From contig NC_133903.1 of the NCBI RefSeq assembly GCF_964199755.1, forward strand, positions 2,621,001 to 2,685,000: a DNA stretch of 64,000 nt, given 5' to 3'. Positions 1 through 13,200 of the stretch are shown here, in pieces (position 1 is the first letter of the stretch; every line of letters begins with the position of its first letter). This DNA comes from Larus michahellis (lineage: Eukaryota; Chordata; Aves; Charadriiformes; Laridae). Both the position numbers and the translations under genes were made by a program. The notes under the pieces are model-generated. The model did not search any database. It worked only from the letters and a program-made list of their open reading frames with translations, and was not told the DNA's origin.

Positions 1-250
1 GCCCCGGGGCCGCGCCGGGCGGAGGAGGGGAGAAAGAGCAGAAAACGGCCGAGTTTGGGACGGGAGCGGCGGCCCCGCGGGGCCTCGTGTGGGGCCGGGG
101 CGGGCGGTGGCTGCTTCTCCACAGGGACCAGGGGCTGCCGCGGCCCCGGCCCTCCCGGTGTGGGCGTGTCGCGACATGGCAGCCCACGCCTTGGGCCCGT
201 GGGGACAAAGGAAGTTTCCTTCGCCCCCTGCGTGAAGGGGCAGCCACACA
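1..250. promoter_or_regulatory. CpG-rich edge, possible promoter of the next gene
   Basis: The first ~200 bases are very GC-rich and dense in CpG, for example CGGGCGG-type Sp1 boxes, and composition falls off after about 250. I see no start codon with a convincing downstream exon on either strand inside the window. In mammals the gene next to the INTS1 3' end is MICALL2, read in the same direction as INTS1, so this could be the upstream edge of its CpG-island promoter with the gene lying off the left end. That identity rests on synteny, not on coding sequence seen here. Confidence 0.3.
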
Positions 251-347
251 GGGGAGGCGTGAGGAGGAGGAAGGAGGGAGGAAGAAGCACGGCCACCCAG
301 AGGCCTCATCCTGGCTAGGGCAGGAAGGAGGTTGGCCATGGGCACAG

Positions 348-692
348 GGGCTGGCGTCCGCCATCACCCGCAGCCGTCCACCACCACACGGTGGCCGTCC
401 GCCATCACCCGCAGCCGTCCACCACCACACGGTGGCCGTCCACCACCACCCACAGCCATCCGTCATCATCCACAGCCATCCACCATCACCTGGTGGCCAT
501 CCACCACCACCCACAGCCATCCACCACCACTCAGTGGCTGTCCACCCACAGCCATCCACCATCACCTAGTGGCCATCGACCACCACCCACAGCCATCCAC
601 CATCACCTGGTGGCCATCCACCACCACCTACAGCCATCCACCACCACTCAGTGGCTGTCCACCCACAGCCATCCACCATCCCCGGTGGCCAA
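348..692. repeat. Minisatellite, 39-bp units in 117-bp higher-order repeats
   Basis: Degenerate tandem copies of a CCATCCACCACCACCCACAG-like unit. The right part has a clear longer period: CTCAGTGGCTGTCCACCC recurs at about 529 and 646, and CCACCATCACCTGGTGG at about 480 and 597, both 117 bp apart, which is three 39-bp units. The array keeps several frames open on both strands, which explains the overlapping His/Pro-rich ORFs here; they are not genes. Confidence 0.85.
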
Positions 693-844
693 CCACCATG
701 ATTGTCAGCCCTGTCCCCACAGAGGAGGAAGAGGATGGCTGGCTGAGGGAGGCAGAAAGGCGGCCACCCGCTGCAGTCCTGCCCCGGTGGGGCTGTCCAG
801 GGCCAGCAGCGCCACTGCCAATCCCCAGGGCCACCCCGCCACAC
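693..844. other. GC-rich non-repetitive spacer
   Basis: Short GC-rich stretch between the minisatellite and the AT-rich block. I see no gene, splice-flanked exon or repeat in it. Confidence 0.5.
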
Positions 845-1400
845 GTTAAAATAACTCACTAGGTCTCATGCGGTTGACACAACTGCCGAAGAGACAAGGT
901 AACACTTTAAGAGCCGCCTATAAATTAGGTAAAAATAATTAATAATACATATAATATAATATATTAATGGCATTTCTATGGCATGATATGGATAATATAC
1001 ATTAATATATAAATACCTCACAAATAATTCAGCGTGTTTCCATTTCATCAACAATCACTGGCCAATGTATTTACTTTATGGTAAGGATTATACATTTCAT
1101 TATAAATGGCTTGCTGGGCATGTCAGCAACTTTTACATCTCCATTCACTTTATTATTAATGGTTTCCTGAACAGTAACGGCATAATAATGCACACAATGC
1201 AGCATGAATATTTGATGTGGCATCTATAGTCTCCCATTTATCATTTATAACAGGCTACAAAAACATTATAAAACATTTATTACAAATTTATAGATCACTT
1301 TATACTAAAACAAAGTTGTGTTATAAATACATTATTAATCCTTTATGCCATTTATAGGAATCCCTTGTAATAAGGCCTTAGCATATGTTGCTGCACAACC
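845..1400. other. AT-rich block with TTATAAA/ATTTATAA motif clusters
   Basis: Base composition switches abruptly from GC-rich to strongly AT-rich. The block repeats motifs such as CATTTATAA, TTATAAA and CACTTTAT in both orientations, including a perfect 10-bp inverted pair, TATAAATGGC at 1101-1110 and GCCATTTATA at 1347-1356. No coding exon is visible. It could be an old interspersed repeat or a conserved non-coding element; I cannot assign a family. Confidence 0.5.
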
Positions 1401-4400
1401 GTAACACGAACGGTGTGGCAAGGAGGAAATACGGCAGGGTGAGCCTGCTCCCAAGCACTGGGTGTGTTCTGCGAGGGAAAGTCTAAACATCTGCACTCAA
1501 AATTAATCAGACTACCAAGGGGCCAATCGAAAGAAACGCTGGATTAACTCAAAGTTGTTGTTTTTTCTCCCCTCCCCTAGAAGAAGATGCTTGCTTTCTC
1601 GCAAGTCGGAAACTTGTGGCGCTGGAGCCCTGAAAGCGGAGCTGTCCCGCTTCGTTTCCATACCACCTTTTCACTAGATTGATAAAATTTGCATAATTTA
1701 CGAAAAGCCATCTGGCTAACGATGGGCAGCCTTTCCCATCCTCTGTCATCAGGTAACTTAGGGGCTGGTGAGAAATAAAGAGGATGTGATGGATTTAGAA
1801 AATGCGTTTGTGGGGTCTCTTTTTGTAAGTCGCAAAGACTGTTTTGTTTAGCATTGTGCATCCCCCTGCCGTGCTTGCCATCTACATAGTGCAGCGCTGG
1901 GAAACGAGGAGAAGAAAACGATGTTTGAAAATGGAGTTATTGCCAATTGCTAGTAGTACAAATAGCGAAAATCAGCTTCTGAGCCCCGCTTTGACACAGC
2001 TGTAGTTACCCCTTTCAGATTTAATGGCCCAGATGGGGCACGGCCCAGGGAACGATATTTAGTTTTTTAAAAATATATTTGTTTAACATGACAATCTGTC
2101 TTCTAACAAACCCGGCTTAATGAATCAATGCGGTTAGTCCCTTCTCATTACCTCCTGCCTTGGGAAGGGGCAGCTGGGGCTGGGTGGCAAGCGACACAGA
2201 CCCACGGAGCGGAAAGCCAGGCTGGGCTCGGAGAGCAGCTGCGATTCTCTGTATATCACAGGCCACTCCATTTCACCTCCTTCCTCCCTGCGCTGAGCCC
2301 GGTCATCTGTGTTTGACCGCGATGGCAGTATCAGAAAGGCATCCAGGCTTGCAGACACCAGAAGAAGAAACCATTAGTCGCTGGCTCCAAGCCGCGCACC
2401 CCGAGAGAGGGCTATGTTGGAGGGACAGCCCTTGGTACACCAGGAGAACCAGGTCCACATTATACACTAAGGTGATTAAAACGACATCGCTGAAGGAGTT
2501 CGCTAATGCAGTAATAGTATTACTACCGGCCCAATAATGGCTTTTAAAATACAGGCATCAGCGACTTTTGTAGTGTTCTTAGTTGGTGATTAAGGAGAGC
2601 TCTGCGGGAGTTTATAGCTATGATGAGTCTTTAATGCCCCAACAGGTAAACGAACAAGCACTAGAGGGAGGAACGGGGCAGGAAGGGAGTGGAGCTGCCT
2701 GTGCAGCTGCCTACCCATCACCCACAACCACTCTTCTCCCAGGACAGTCCTTGTAGGACAACGCTTACAAATCCTTACTCTGGATTGTATTTTTCCCTTC
2801 TACATCTTTTTCCTTGGAGGAAACTTACACGTCCTCATCCTGTTTTGTGGACCTTGCCCGCACTCCCTGCGTTCTTCCCAGTGCTGCTGGGTGAAGTTTC
2901 CCACCTGTGATGCTCTGCCGGCGCATGGAGAGGGTGCGTCCTGCGAGCGCAGTGCCTGTTCCCCTAGATCCCTTCCCGAGGTGTGTTCGGAAGCTCTTTG
3001 GAGAGCAGCAGTCCGCAGACATGGGCTGATTTATTCTTCTCTACTTGCAGGCACGTCTTCTTTTCATTCTCTTCCACAGTCCTTTTCAGTTTTCTTCCTA
3101 GATACCGAACTGCAAGGGAGAAATGCTGAGTGCTTCCTGACGGTTGCTATGACTATGACTAGTGAGGATCACCCTCTGCCATTACCTCTTAAATTTATGC
3201 TGGTTCCCATATGCAGCAGCCTGGACTTTACCGTTAGCAGAGAAAAAGCTTAAATATATGACTAGCACTACCTTAAAGCCCAAAGAAAAACAACCAACAT
3301 TTGTTAGCTTGAGGACGGGAGAAAGGGTCGATTCCTTATATCAGACAATGTGGGGCCTCATGAAGCTGAGAATCAAGTAATGCATTCTTTTTCATAAAAG
3401 AGTGCAACATCATAGATGGAAATCACATCTTTTAGCTATTGTGGGAAATCAGCTGATCAAATTGAGCTACTTCATAATTTCGCTGCAGGCTGTATGCAGG
3501 GCTGTTCACCCCCAACAATAGGAAGCGTGTGTCGTAGCCAAGAGCTCTCATACATTCCTGTGCCAATGGCTTGTATTAAACGGAGGGATTCAAAACGAGA
3601 AGGGAAAAAGTACGTGTCTCATCAGTAACATGCCTCATCAGCTCTCTCTTCCCAGAAGGCAGCCAGGCTGACTCCACGGAGACGGAAAGGCCCAGGCCAG
3701 GGAAAAGAAAGTCCCAACAATTTCACAGCTACTCACCCAGAAATGCTTCCGCGTGATACCCGCCTCTCCTCCGAGTCTGGCCGGTCTGACCTGCAAAGTA
3801 GCAGAAAAAAAGGTTATTACAAAATTCAAGTCTGAACACGAATTTCTACTGAAAGAAGATGAAAGTGAAATGTGAAGTTACGGCAAGAGGCGCTTTGGTA
3901 AATTCCTCCACGACACATGCCTCTGAGAAGCTCATGAATGGTAAATCCATTATCCTAAAACCTCAAAGGACCAGAAATAGTGAGCATCAGAGAAAAGTGC
4001 GTCCCGTCACCTAGGTATAACACAACGTGACATCAAATAAGAAACCAGTCTGTCTCCCTCGTTGTCCCTCCTGCCCGCCGGCAAGATGACTGGCCAGCTT
4101 TCTTGTCCCCAACACCAGTGAGGTATGGGACAGGCTGGAGGTTGATGTCAGAAAGATATTTCCAGGCAACAAGGATGGGAGACTGCTCACATGCTGCATC
4201 CCACTCACCAGGTGAGAAGGAAAAAAAATGAAGAGGCCGTAAACAGCTGCTTGGTGGGTCCCAGAGAGTCTCAGGGAGCTAAATGCAAAGGAATGGTGTT
4301 TGTTTCAGAAGGTGACCTCCCCTCCTCCAAGGAAGCTGAAACAGGCAGTGGTCATCTCCAATGTGCCATGGCAGAATCCTCCCTCTGATTCTCTGGGAGC

Positions 4401-5342
4401 TGCAAACTTCACCGCTCTTATCAGAAAGTGAAAGCAAAGGTGCATTTTGCTGATCCAAACCTGTTTGGATCACGAGATTGGGTGAGGTGACCTGTATCTA
4501 CCACAGCATCACCATGGGAGCAGGACCCACCCCGGAGCAGGAGGTGGCCTGGCTGCTTTGAAATGCTGTGCCTTATCAGCGGAGCAGAGTTTAAAGCCTG
4601 GAAAAACGATAATATTTGTTAGTGATTAACAATGTTAACGTGCTGAAGCAAAGAAGCACTTTGCCTCTTCCAAGCTCGTTGTGGACATGAATAAATGAAG
4701 TCTCCTTTTCCTGGCGGTGGGGGTAAATGAGGTCTTGTTCTCGTTTCACAGGAACACAAAGGCGCTCGCTGGGCATTCGGCTGTGGCTGACCTCCAAAAT
4801 CCAGCTGGAACCTCAGCCGGATGAGGCCGGCTCTTACCTCAGGTTACTAACTCAATAGTAATAAAATCCTTGAGACAATATAACTTTTAAAGGCCAGAAT
4901 TTTTCACTTTTGTGCTGAATCAATGTGAAAAACTACAAATTGCCTTGTTTTCACAGAGACCGAACCTGAAGCACCACGTGCTTTATTTGGGGGAGAACAG
5001 GGGCTCCCATAGGAAGCCTGTGATAGTACAAAATTCAAACTCTCTCTCTCCAGTCCTGGCCTGAGAACGTGACCACTACGTCATCCTCCAAAGCCATTGG
5101 CACCTGTGTGTCCCCATGTCGCTGCCCAGGTGGCTGCGGTGGGTGCAGAACGGGGGACAGCCTGGTGCGGGGGTACTACAAGCCCTGCAAGAGAACTCGT
5201 GGTAGATGTGGTTCAAGATGTCCTACTCACCCTCTGCAGAGTGCCCTCACAGGTCTCACTCCTCTCCAAAGATGTTCCCAATAAACCCTGGTGAGCCAAA
5301 CCATAAGCATCACTTTGGATTTTAAATCTCGTTATTGGTTTA
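1401..5342. other. Non-coding intergenic sequence
   Basis: No ORF here resembles a protein I know and no exon-like stretch with matching splice sites was found on either strand. Some patches look like regulatory DNA: an AT-rich patch near 2055-2135, a patch near 2470-2650, and two TTATCAG (GATA-type) sites near 4418 and 4573. These are impressions from motif content only. Confidence 0.5.
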
Positions 5343-5344
5343 AA

Positions 5345-5351
5345 AAAGGGA

Positions 5352-5390
<39 letters not shown>

Positions 5391-5399
5391 AAGAGAGAA

Positions 5400-5433
<34 letters not shown>

Positions 5434-5434
5434 G
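5345..5434. repeat. (GA)n / (GAAA) microsatellite
   Basis: About 90 bp of GA dinucleotides with interspersed AAAG interruptions. It generates an Arg/Glu-only reading frame that is not a gene. Such purine tracts are length-variable. Confidence 0.95.
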
Positions 5435-5439
5435 GAGGT

Positions 5440-5580
5440 AATTTTATTACTCTTATGGTATATTTTCCATTATTTGCATAATTGTTTAATGCTAATAAGA
5501 CAATTAGCAATTCTTACAGCTTAATAATTACCCAGCAATGACTGGCCTATTGTAGCTTAATGAATTTTTTAATTGTTGCT
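5440..5580. promoter_or_regulatory. AT-rich homeodomain/octamer-rich candidate enhancer
   Basis: Contains a perfect octamer ATTTGCAT at 5472-5479, an inverted repeat of homeodomain cores (TGCTAAT at 5490-5496 and ATTAGCA at 5503-5509, 6-bp spacer), and further TAAT/TTAATAATTA cores within 140 bp. Packing of POU and homeodomain sites like this is typical of conserved developmental enhancers. In human the homeobox gene UNCX lies beyond MICALL2 in this block, so a long-range UNCX element is a possibility. Function is inferred. Confidence 0.35.
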
Positions 5581-8500
5581 GGGGGTCTTGACGTTTTTTG
5601 CCCACTATCTTGTGTTAGAGATGCGGTTCATGCAAACAGGGTTACGCCAAAGGCAAGACACCACCAGCTCAGCTACATGGGACAGGCAGATATTTTATTA
5701 TAAAAGTCTCTTGAATTTAAAAGAAGGGGAAAATGCAAGCTGCTTTAGGGCCAAATTATCTAAATACACGTAGAGGAAATGCAGATTTAAAAAATCGGTC
5801 CACCTTAAGCAAACGCTGCCCTTGTAGAAGCCGTGCTACTTAATTGGTGTGGGGCTGGCTTTGCCATTCTGAAAGCTAACAAAAGGCTTAACATTTTTAT
5901 CTTTTAGCGAACAACTCCTCGAGTTAAGCATGAATCATACCATCCTGAACTAGGGTATGGCCAGAAGGAAGTTAATTGAGGGCAGGCAGGGCCGGGATTG
6001 TGTTTGTCACTGACCGAGGTCACAGATGAGGTTGGCTGGAGGAAGAGGACGGCGGGGCCCTGGGGAGCAGTCCCGGGAATAGACTCCACAGCCCGCATTT
6101 ACACACAGACGATAAGTAATGGAGATGGAGCTTTCCTCTCCCTTTTTACTGCGAGGCTCCTGCATGCTGCTCCTTGCAAAGGGAGGCTTCTCTTTCTCTA
6201 CCCTTCCTCTTTTCTAATGGCTGGCAAAACGTCAGTGCCTTTAGCCATGAAATCCCATTTTTTTGGCTGTTACCTGTACGCTTCTCCCCGCGTTTCCGCC
6301 GTTGACGTAGTGGGTCCGGCAGATTTGCCTCTGAGCTCAGTGCTGGGACTCTTCCAGCTCCCCAGCGTCAGGCATGCCCCAGAGGCGGCTGCCACTGAGT
6401 CAGGGGCACGCAGGCACCTCCCCGGTTAGTCATGCCCTGCTCGCGGCCAAACTCACATGGTGCTCCAGGACACCCCTCATGGTTCCTGGGGTGCACAACC
6501 CTGCCCGGAGCTGGGTCAAACAGCCACCCCCTGCTCCGGGGCATCGGCACATGCAGGGCCACGCTCCCAGCCTGGCAGGAAGGGATGTGGCCAGGTTAGA
6601 GATGCTCACTTGTGCCCAGCCAAGGCAGTGAAGGTCCATCACATGCATGCTGGACAACTGTCCATCTCCCTCCCGAGGCTGCCACAGCTGGGTCTTAAAA
6701 ACATGATGTTTTGATCACAAGTAATAAAAAAAAAATTAATATTTGCAGCAGAGAGAAATAATTTGCAGTGGGAAACCATCACAAAAGGGGGCTGGTGTTT
6801 GCAGGGGATTTGTGATCCCTGGTGCTTGCAGGGTATGGAGGTGGGACCTGGTCACCTCTGTGGGGAAGCAGCTGGGTTTTGAGAGGACCAGATGTGAACG
6901 CCATCCCAACATGGGTCAGGAGGTGTTATGTCCCCCTCCTCCCAAGCCTCGGCTCTCCTACTGCAGCCTGCCTGCACCATGCCACTACCTCCACCCCGGC
7001 ACGCCAGGGCCTGTCCCCAGCCTGGATTCAGTTATTCCTGCATTCCCACCCCATCCTTGCCAGCTGGTGCTTAACGGTAGGGCCCTGCAGCCCCTCGGCT
7101 GCCCCAGGACTCCCCAGCTCCTCCTGGCCCCCGCCTCGCTCCCCAGCCCTCTCCCACCTCTGCCTGGCACCAGCCATGCAGGCACCACAGCGGGGCCAGC
7201 TGATGCACAGGGGCTTGTGCCAGCCCCGCTCTGAGCTGGGCGCAGCCACAGGATGCCCAACAAGCCTGCAGCCAGTTTTCCCGTCCCCATTGTGCCTCCC
7301 CTGGAGCTGGGATGGGATTCCCAGTGTATCAGAGACCAAAAGTCTCCCCACGAGCCAGTGTTGAGCGTGTTCCCCAGCCCCACATGGACTCCTTCAGACA
7401 CCAGCCCTGGCAGCCCATGGCTCTCTAGCGAAGCTCTCAACTAGTGCAGATTGTGGTGGAAAAGTGCCTAAGCAGTGATTTTGCACCCCTTTGGGACCTG
7501 TTATCTGGAATGCAGATGGGAGCAGTGATTTCCACTGGCTGAATGATGGCGGCCCCACAGGCTTGGCCAGGAACAGCCCCACAAACCTCCTCACGGCTCC
7601 TCTTCTGAGCAAGTCACCAGCTCTCCTTGCAGACAGAGGAGATGGCCCCAGCCCCCGGGAGGAGCTCTGCAGACCGGTGAAGGATAACACTGTCAGCTCT
7701 GCAGGGATGGGAGGAGAGAAGGTGCTCAGCCAGGCGGAGATGAAAGTTACAGAGCACTGATTAAAAGGCGGGTGAGTGTCAGGGCATCAGTAACGCTGTC
7801 GCTAACTGTTTTAGAGCTGTCACCGCTGCCTTCGCAGGCGGGAGGGACGGGCTCCTGCCCTGAGCTGTCTCTGCACAGGCAGGCGCCCCTTGACAGCCCC
7901 CTTCTCAGCCCTGAGCCGGTTTCAGTGACGTGCTCCAAGCCAGAGGAACCTGCTTAGCTCCACCAGGTCCAAGCAGAGAGTGGCAGCAGAACGAACGCAT
8001 CGTGGGAACCTTCAATACAGCAAAAAGGAGAGAGATCAACAAATCATAGATGATGCTTTTTGTATGGGGAGACCTATGGGAAGGCCCAGCTCTACAGAGT
8101 AACTTCCACCCACTCTCCCTCCCTTTGAATTTGCTTCCTGATCTCCCAAAAGATGATTCCTTCTGCTGCTGATAAAGAGATGCTCCTTCCACCTTCAGAC
8201 ACCTCTTTTCATGCGGCTCTGCAAAGCCTGACTGTCCTGGTCTGAGGGGTCATTAAGTAGTTCTGCCAACATCTAAGCATCTCCTGCTCCTCTGAACCAG
8301 GCCTCCTGGAGCTGGTCTGCTCCCAGCAGGCATCGCCAAACAGACAAGAGTAGAATTTGGGGCCAACCACGCAATTTGGTTTTGCCCAGAAGTGTTTCCA
8401 GTTGCAGCCCTGAAGTGGGCTTTTTGGGAAGCCCCACCTGCAGGGAGGATCCTCACCAAAGCACCACTACTTTGACTCGCTGTCTTTGCGTGCTAACAGT

Positions 8501-9470
8501 CTTGAGACATTTTCCTTGCTCCTCGATTCAAAGTCCTGTGAAAAGACCTTTCCCAGCCAGTCCCACAAGTTCCCAGCTGCTCTAAGCCCACAGCAGCACC
8601 GAAAGAACTCCCTCCCTGCTCTGACAAACTGAGCACTACCTTAATGATGTCTGATAAGGGACTAAGGTAAGAGGAGCCAGTAATCTCACTGGGAACCCTT
8701 TAGACAGGCATTAATCCTGCTGTCACCAAGCCCCTCAGGAAAACCATTTCACTGACTTGATCTTCTTCAGCTGTTCCTCCACAGAATTTATATGTGGCTA
8801 ATTGCCACAGTACTGGCTCCGGATGCGAAGCAGATGCTCCTGAGGAAAAGAGCATGTTGCTTCCTTAAGTGATGGCTCTAATCTCTTTATTTAAAGGCAA
8901 GGCTACTTACAGTCGATGAGGAGTTCAAGGCTCTTCCTTTTCTCCTCCATCTCTCTGCAAAGCCAGACATTCATTCATATTTTGACACATTAGCAAAAGT
9001 GCTCAGCTGTGGCACTCCTCATTTGCAAGAATGGACAATATTTCTCTATCCGGCCACCCATGAGGTCACAACTGTCCCTGCCACCAGCAAAGAGATACAG
9101 ACTTATTTACAGCTATCTATAAAATTCCTCCAGGATCTTTGTCTTTAGAATACTACAAAGATTCTCTACTAACAAGTGGAGTGCCAGAGGAATAGAGACA
9201 AACGACGTGAGAGCAAACCGGTGACTAGAATTCAGTGAGACTGGAGAATGAGTATATGCAGCAGTTCCTTCTCTGGAGCAGAGGGAAGGAAGACACCTCC
9301 TTTTCTGTCCTCAAACGACAGCTGGCAAATAAGCCACCGCCCCTGACAGCGGGCAAGGACCAGAGAGCAGTGGTCAGAAGAGTCACAGGGAAGAACTAGT
9401 GGATCCCAAAGAGGAAACCCAGCTGCTTCTTTGAGGACTCCACAGTGACAGTGGCCAGCTGCTGAGATGT
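5581..9470. other. Non-coding sequence downstream of INTS1
   Basis: No protein-coding exon can be supported. The frames here are short, lack homology that I recognise and lack consistent splice sites. A TTTATT at 8886-8891 gives a minus-strand AATAAA that could be a distal INTS1 poly(A) signal, but a nearer one exists. Confidence 0.5.
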
Positions 9471-9475
9471 TTGTA

Positions 9476-10255
9476 GATGTACCAAGAAGTTTGCTTTATT
9501 TGTTTTTAAAGAACAGCGTTCTAAGAAACCTCTTAAAAGTTGTCCAGTCAGCAGTTGATGCTGACCAAACTCATCTATTATACCCCCACTGACCCTCCTA
9601 AACCTCTTCCATTTCCTGCATATCCTGTAAAAGGACAAGATAGCTCTGGGAGCATTTGGCCATGCAGACAGGACTTCCAGAGACGCCTGGTCTAGAATAA
9701 CAAAATGCTGAAGAACAGGGAGAGGGGCTTGTCAAGCTATACCCAAGGCAGCACAGAGCATGGAAAGGCACAATGGAAACAAAGAGAATTTTAATTAAAA
9801 AAGAAAAGAAAAAAACACCCCCAGAAAACAAAGCAGTCTCTCCCCCTGCACAGATCTGCACGTTCTCTCCAACACAGAGACTGCAGAGACTTCAACTGCA
9901 CGGGCTAGCGATCCCTTCTGCTCTCCCAGCAGCTCTGCTCTTCTTGGAGAGACAAAAAATAAACCAACAGCCACTGGCTTAAGACCCTGGGAAGGAAGTT
10001 GTCCCTGACTGGCACAACGTCCAGGAGATCTTTCTCACACAATAATGGCACCTTAGCCGGAGAGATCAATCCTTGCCCTTTCGTGATCTTCTGTCAGCAC
10101 ACTCTCCTCTTCCAGCAGAGTCTGGCCTGCTACACCACCTCTTGGATCCTCCAGCACATGGATTGAAATACACTGTCTCCTTACAGGGCTTCAATGCAGC
10201 CAATGAGTCCAGTTAAGTTAATTCCTCTGGGAGTGGAGCTCCCAGAACCACATGT
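9476..10255 (-). other. INTS1: INTS1 3'UTR with candidate poly(A) signal
   Basis: Follows the INTS1 stop codon at 10256-10258. Reading the minus strand, the first canonical AATAAA is at 9500-9495, with an ATTAAA variant at 9796-9791. Cleavage is therefore placed about 20 bases past the AATAAA, making a ~780-base 3'UTR. The end point is an estimate; a shorter UTR using the ATTAAA variant is possible. Confidence 0.5.
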
Positions 10256-13200
10256 TCATATCATGGCCTCCATGTGCAGAACCTTCAAGGCCTCTGAAAT
10301 CTGAGAGCTGGTGTCGATCTGGCCGTACATGCCCACCAGGAAGGCCCTGTGCAGTAACACTGCTGCGTGCTCTGTGGAAGGGAAAGACAGCATGAGGACC
10401 GCCCCAAGAGCCCCAACATGCATGCAAAAACAATCCGCCAGCAAACGCTGCGATGGACATTTGTAGCTGGGCAAGAAATTCTCTCTGTCTGTCAAAGCAT
10501 GGCACAATCCACCCTCTAATAGCTCTGTGGGTGTGTGATCATGTCGGAGATCATAACTCGGAGAAAAATCCTAAGGGAGCAAATCTACTTCAAGGAAGCC
10601 TTCCTTGGCAAATCTGCCCTGCGATGCTCAGACCAAAGCTGCTATAGATACAGATCACCTGCATGTCCAATGGCCTGGTCTAACTAATGGTGACCCTTGG
10701 CAACTTCCCAGGGAGGCTGTTCCCAGCACAGGAGCCCAGCTTTAACCCTTGCGAGGCCAAGCACGCACCAAAGGTGGCAGATAATAACCTACCTTGGCAA
10801 AGGAGGGTGTATTCAGGCAGGTTCCTCAGCGCTGTTTGTACCACCTCAAAGTCTCGGCTGCCGAGGCAGTACATGAAGGTGGGAAGAAAGTCTGCAGCAA
10901 TGCTGGGAGTAAAACATGACAGTGTCATTACAGTCCAGATCACCGTCAACAGGAGTGCAAGATGGGCAGCCAGTGCCCATCGGTGACTCGGGATAGCCTA
11001 CATTCCAGTGGTCCTCACCTCGGGTTGTTCTGAATGGAGCGCAAAGCCAGACTAAAGGCCAGATTTCGGCAGGACTCCTCTGATGAGCTCATCAGCTTCT
11101 GTAGGTTTGTCTGAAAGAAGACACACAAATTAGGATCACAGGGTCATCCAGGAAGCACAAACTCCTCAGACTTGCATTACTACCCCTCCAGCACCAATCC
11201 AGCCCAGCACACATCCAGCACGTACTGGCTGAGCCCGGAAATCCCTCTCTGTAAGAAGGATTATCCTGTTTTTGAATACTTTAAAGCACCCTCCTGTAAT
11301 CTTACTCCATGTGGGACAGCCGTGTTTTCCCTAGGCTCCAGTGTTTTCAACAGAGCTGTTCTGCTCTCTCCTTGCCCCAGTACTGGGAAGAGGACAGAAG
11401 GTTAATTCTTCCTCTGACATAAAGAGAAGTGGATGATGGTAGACCCAGTATGCAATGGAGAGAAGAGGTAGGGAAGTAAATACTGCCTGCTGTCAGAAGG
11501 CCTAACTGAAGATAAATTTCTCCTAAGATGCTGCAACAACCACCCAAAAAGCAGAGGAAGGTTAGTACTTAAGCTGGCAGTGCAACGGACTGTGGCGAAA
11601 AGAATCTCTTCCTTCCAGTGGCAGTTTGAGACACTAATACTCACAGCAAAAAAGGAGAGAATTTCTGGCCTCCGTCTGGACATCTCATCAATGTCTGTCA
11701 GCACCTCCAGGATGTCTGGTGGAAGACACAAGTTGAGAGAGGTGACTAAAATTCACTGATCCAGCAAAGGATCTTTTTCTTTCTCCCTACAAATCCAATC
11801 TCCCAATCAGTCAAGTTTTCCCACCTGCACACAGAGCTAGAGTAATAAAGGCATTCTTCAAAAAGGATGAGAACAGTTAGGTCACGTGCTAGAGCAGCAC
11901 AACCCCGTCTGCCCAGGCAGAGGTCACCACCACTGTCATGCCATAGGCAGGGAGGGAGTGGAGTGAGGTGTGAGGTTTCAATTCCAGAGCACCTTCTTCT
12001 GTAACTGAAAGATCTTCACTGTTTTAGAAACGGTGTCCAGGCAGGATTTCTTCCTCCTATTTCTAGTGTGGAAAGAAAACTGTCACCCCAATACCACAAC
12101 TTAGGTCTGAACACTGGACACCTGTGATTTCAGAAGACCTTTGGAGAACAAACACATTGTTCCCACCTGCCAGGTTAACACAATTTTTTTTCCATAAAGG
12201 CCATTTGGGGATTTCTAACAAAATCCTGCTTCTCATCAGTGTGGTATTTTTATATCATAAAAAAAATGGCATTCCTATCAGCACTCCAGACCTGGCTCGA
12301 CATGGACTGCAGCGCTCCTTGAATTACTCATACTATCTCCCAGAGCATTTACAAGATCCTTGACAAGCCCCAAAGCAGGGGCCGTTGCAGCACTGCTGAG
12401 CTAAATGATAACAGCATCATAGGAAGCCTCTGTCACAGAATCACAGAAGGCTATGGACAAGTTCATCCAAAACAAAACCACATCTTAACTGCTGGAGACT
12501 TCCAGGCACAAGACTGAAACAGGAAACTAGCCTGTAGCTGACAGATAAGTAACAGCGTTGGCATCTGTCTGCATTTGCCCTGTGCCGCTGTACAGCTCTG
12601 CAGGCCCTCACTTACCCTCAACCGTTTGGCCTCTAGAGAGCCTCTTCATGTACGGGGCCATTTCAGCTGGCGTGAGAGGAGTGAAGAGAGACACGCTGAC
12701 GAGGGGGAGAGAGCCAGCTGCTGTTTCATCTGGAGGAGAGAAAGAGAGGGGGAAGAGAGAGAACAGGTCACTCCTGACAGTCTACGTAGTTTTAACAGGG
12801 AGACAGATCCAGTGTTCCCCACCAGTATAGTGCTGTATCGTGAGCCGCCCAGCAATACTATAATACAATTCCTGGCTCTCATATTGTCTCTAGCCTCACT
12901 GCAACTTCTGGTACCCCTCAGCTGATGCAAAGAGAAGGAACCTTCCTAAGCTGTTTTAATAGTGAATAATTTTCCCATGTAAGTTTTAAAAAAAAAAAAA
13001 AAGTGGAGAAGTGGATGTACCCTTAGTGTCTCTTGACAGGTCAATTCTGAAGTGTGGCTGAGGAAAGCAAAATCCACAACAATGAAACCTGCCCTTGTTA
13101 AGAGCTGCTGTTCTGCTCCAGTTGTGATACCACTGACAGGAAAACAAGTTAACCCATCCCAGATACTGGTTCCAAACTGCTGAGTATCCAAGTGCTGTTC

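Noticed and set aside
1-862. Search for MICALL2 coding exons at the left edge
   Set aside because: No calponin-homology first exon on the minus strand could be read. Only the CpG-rich composition is consistent with a nearby promoter.
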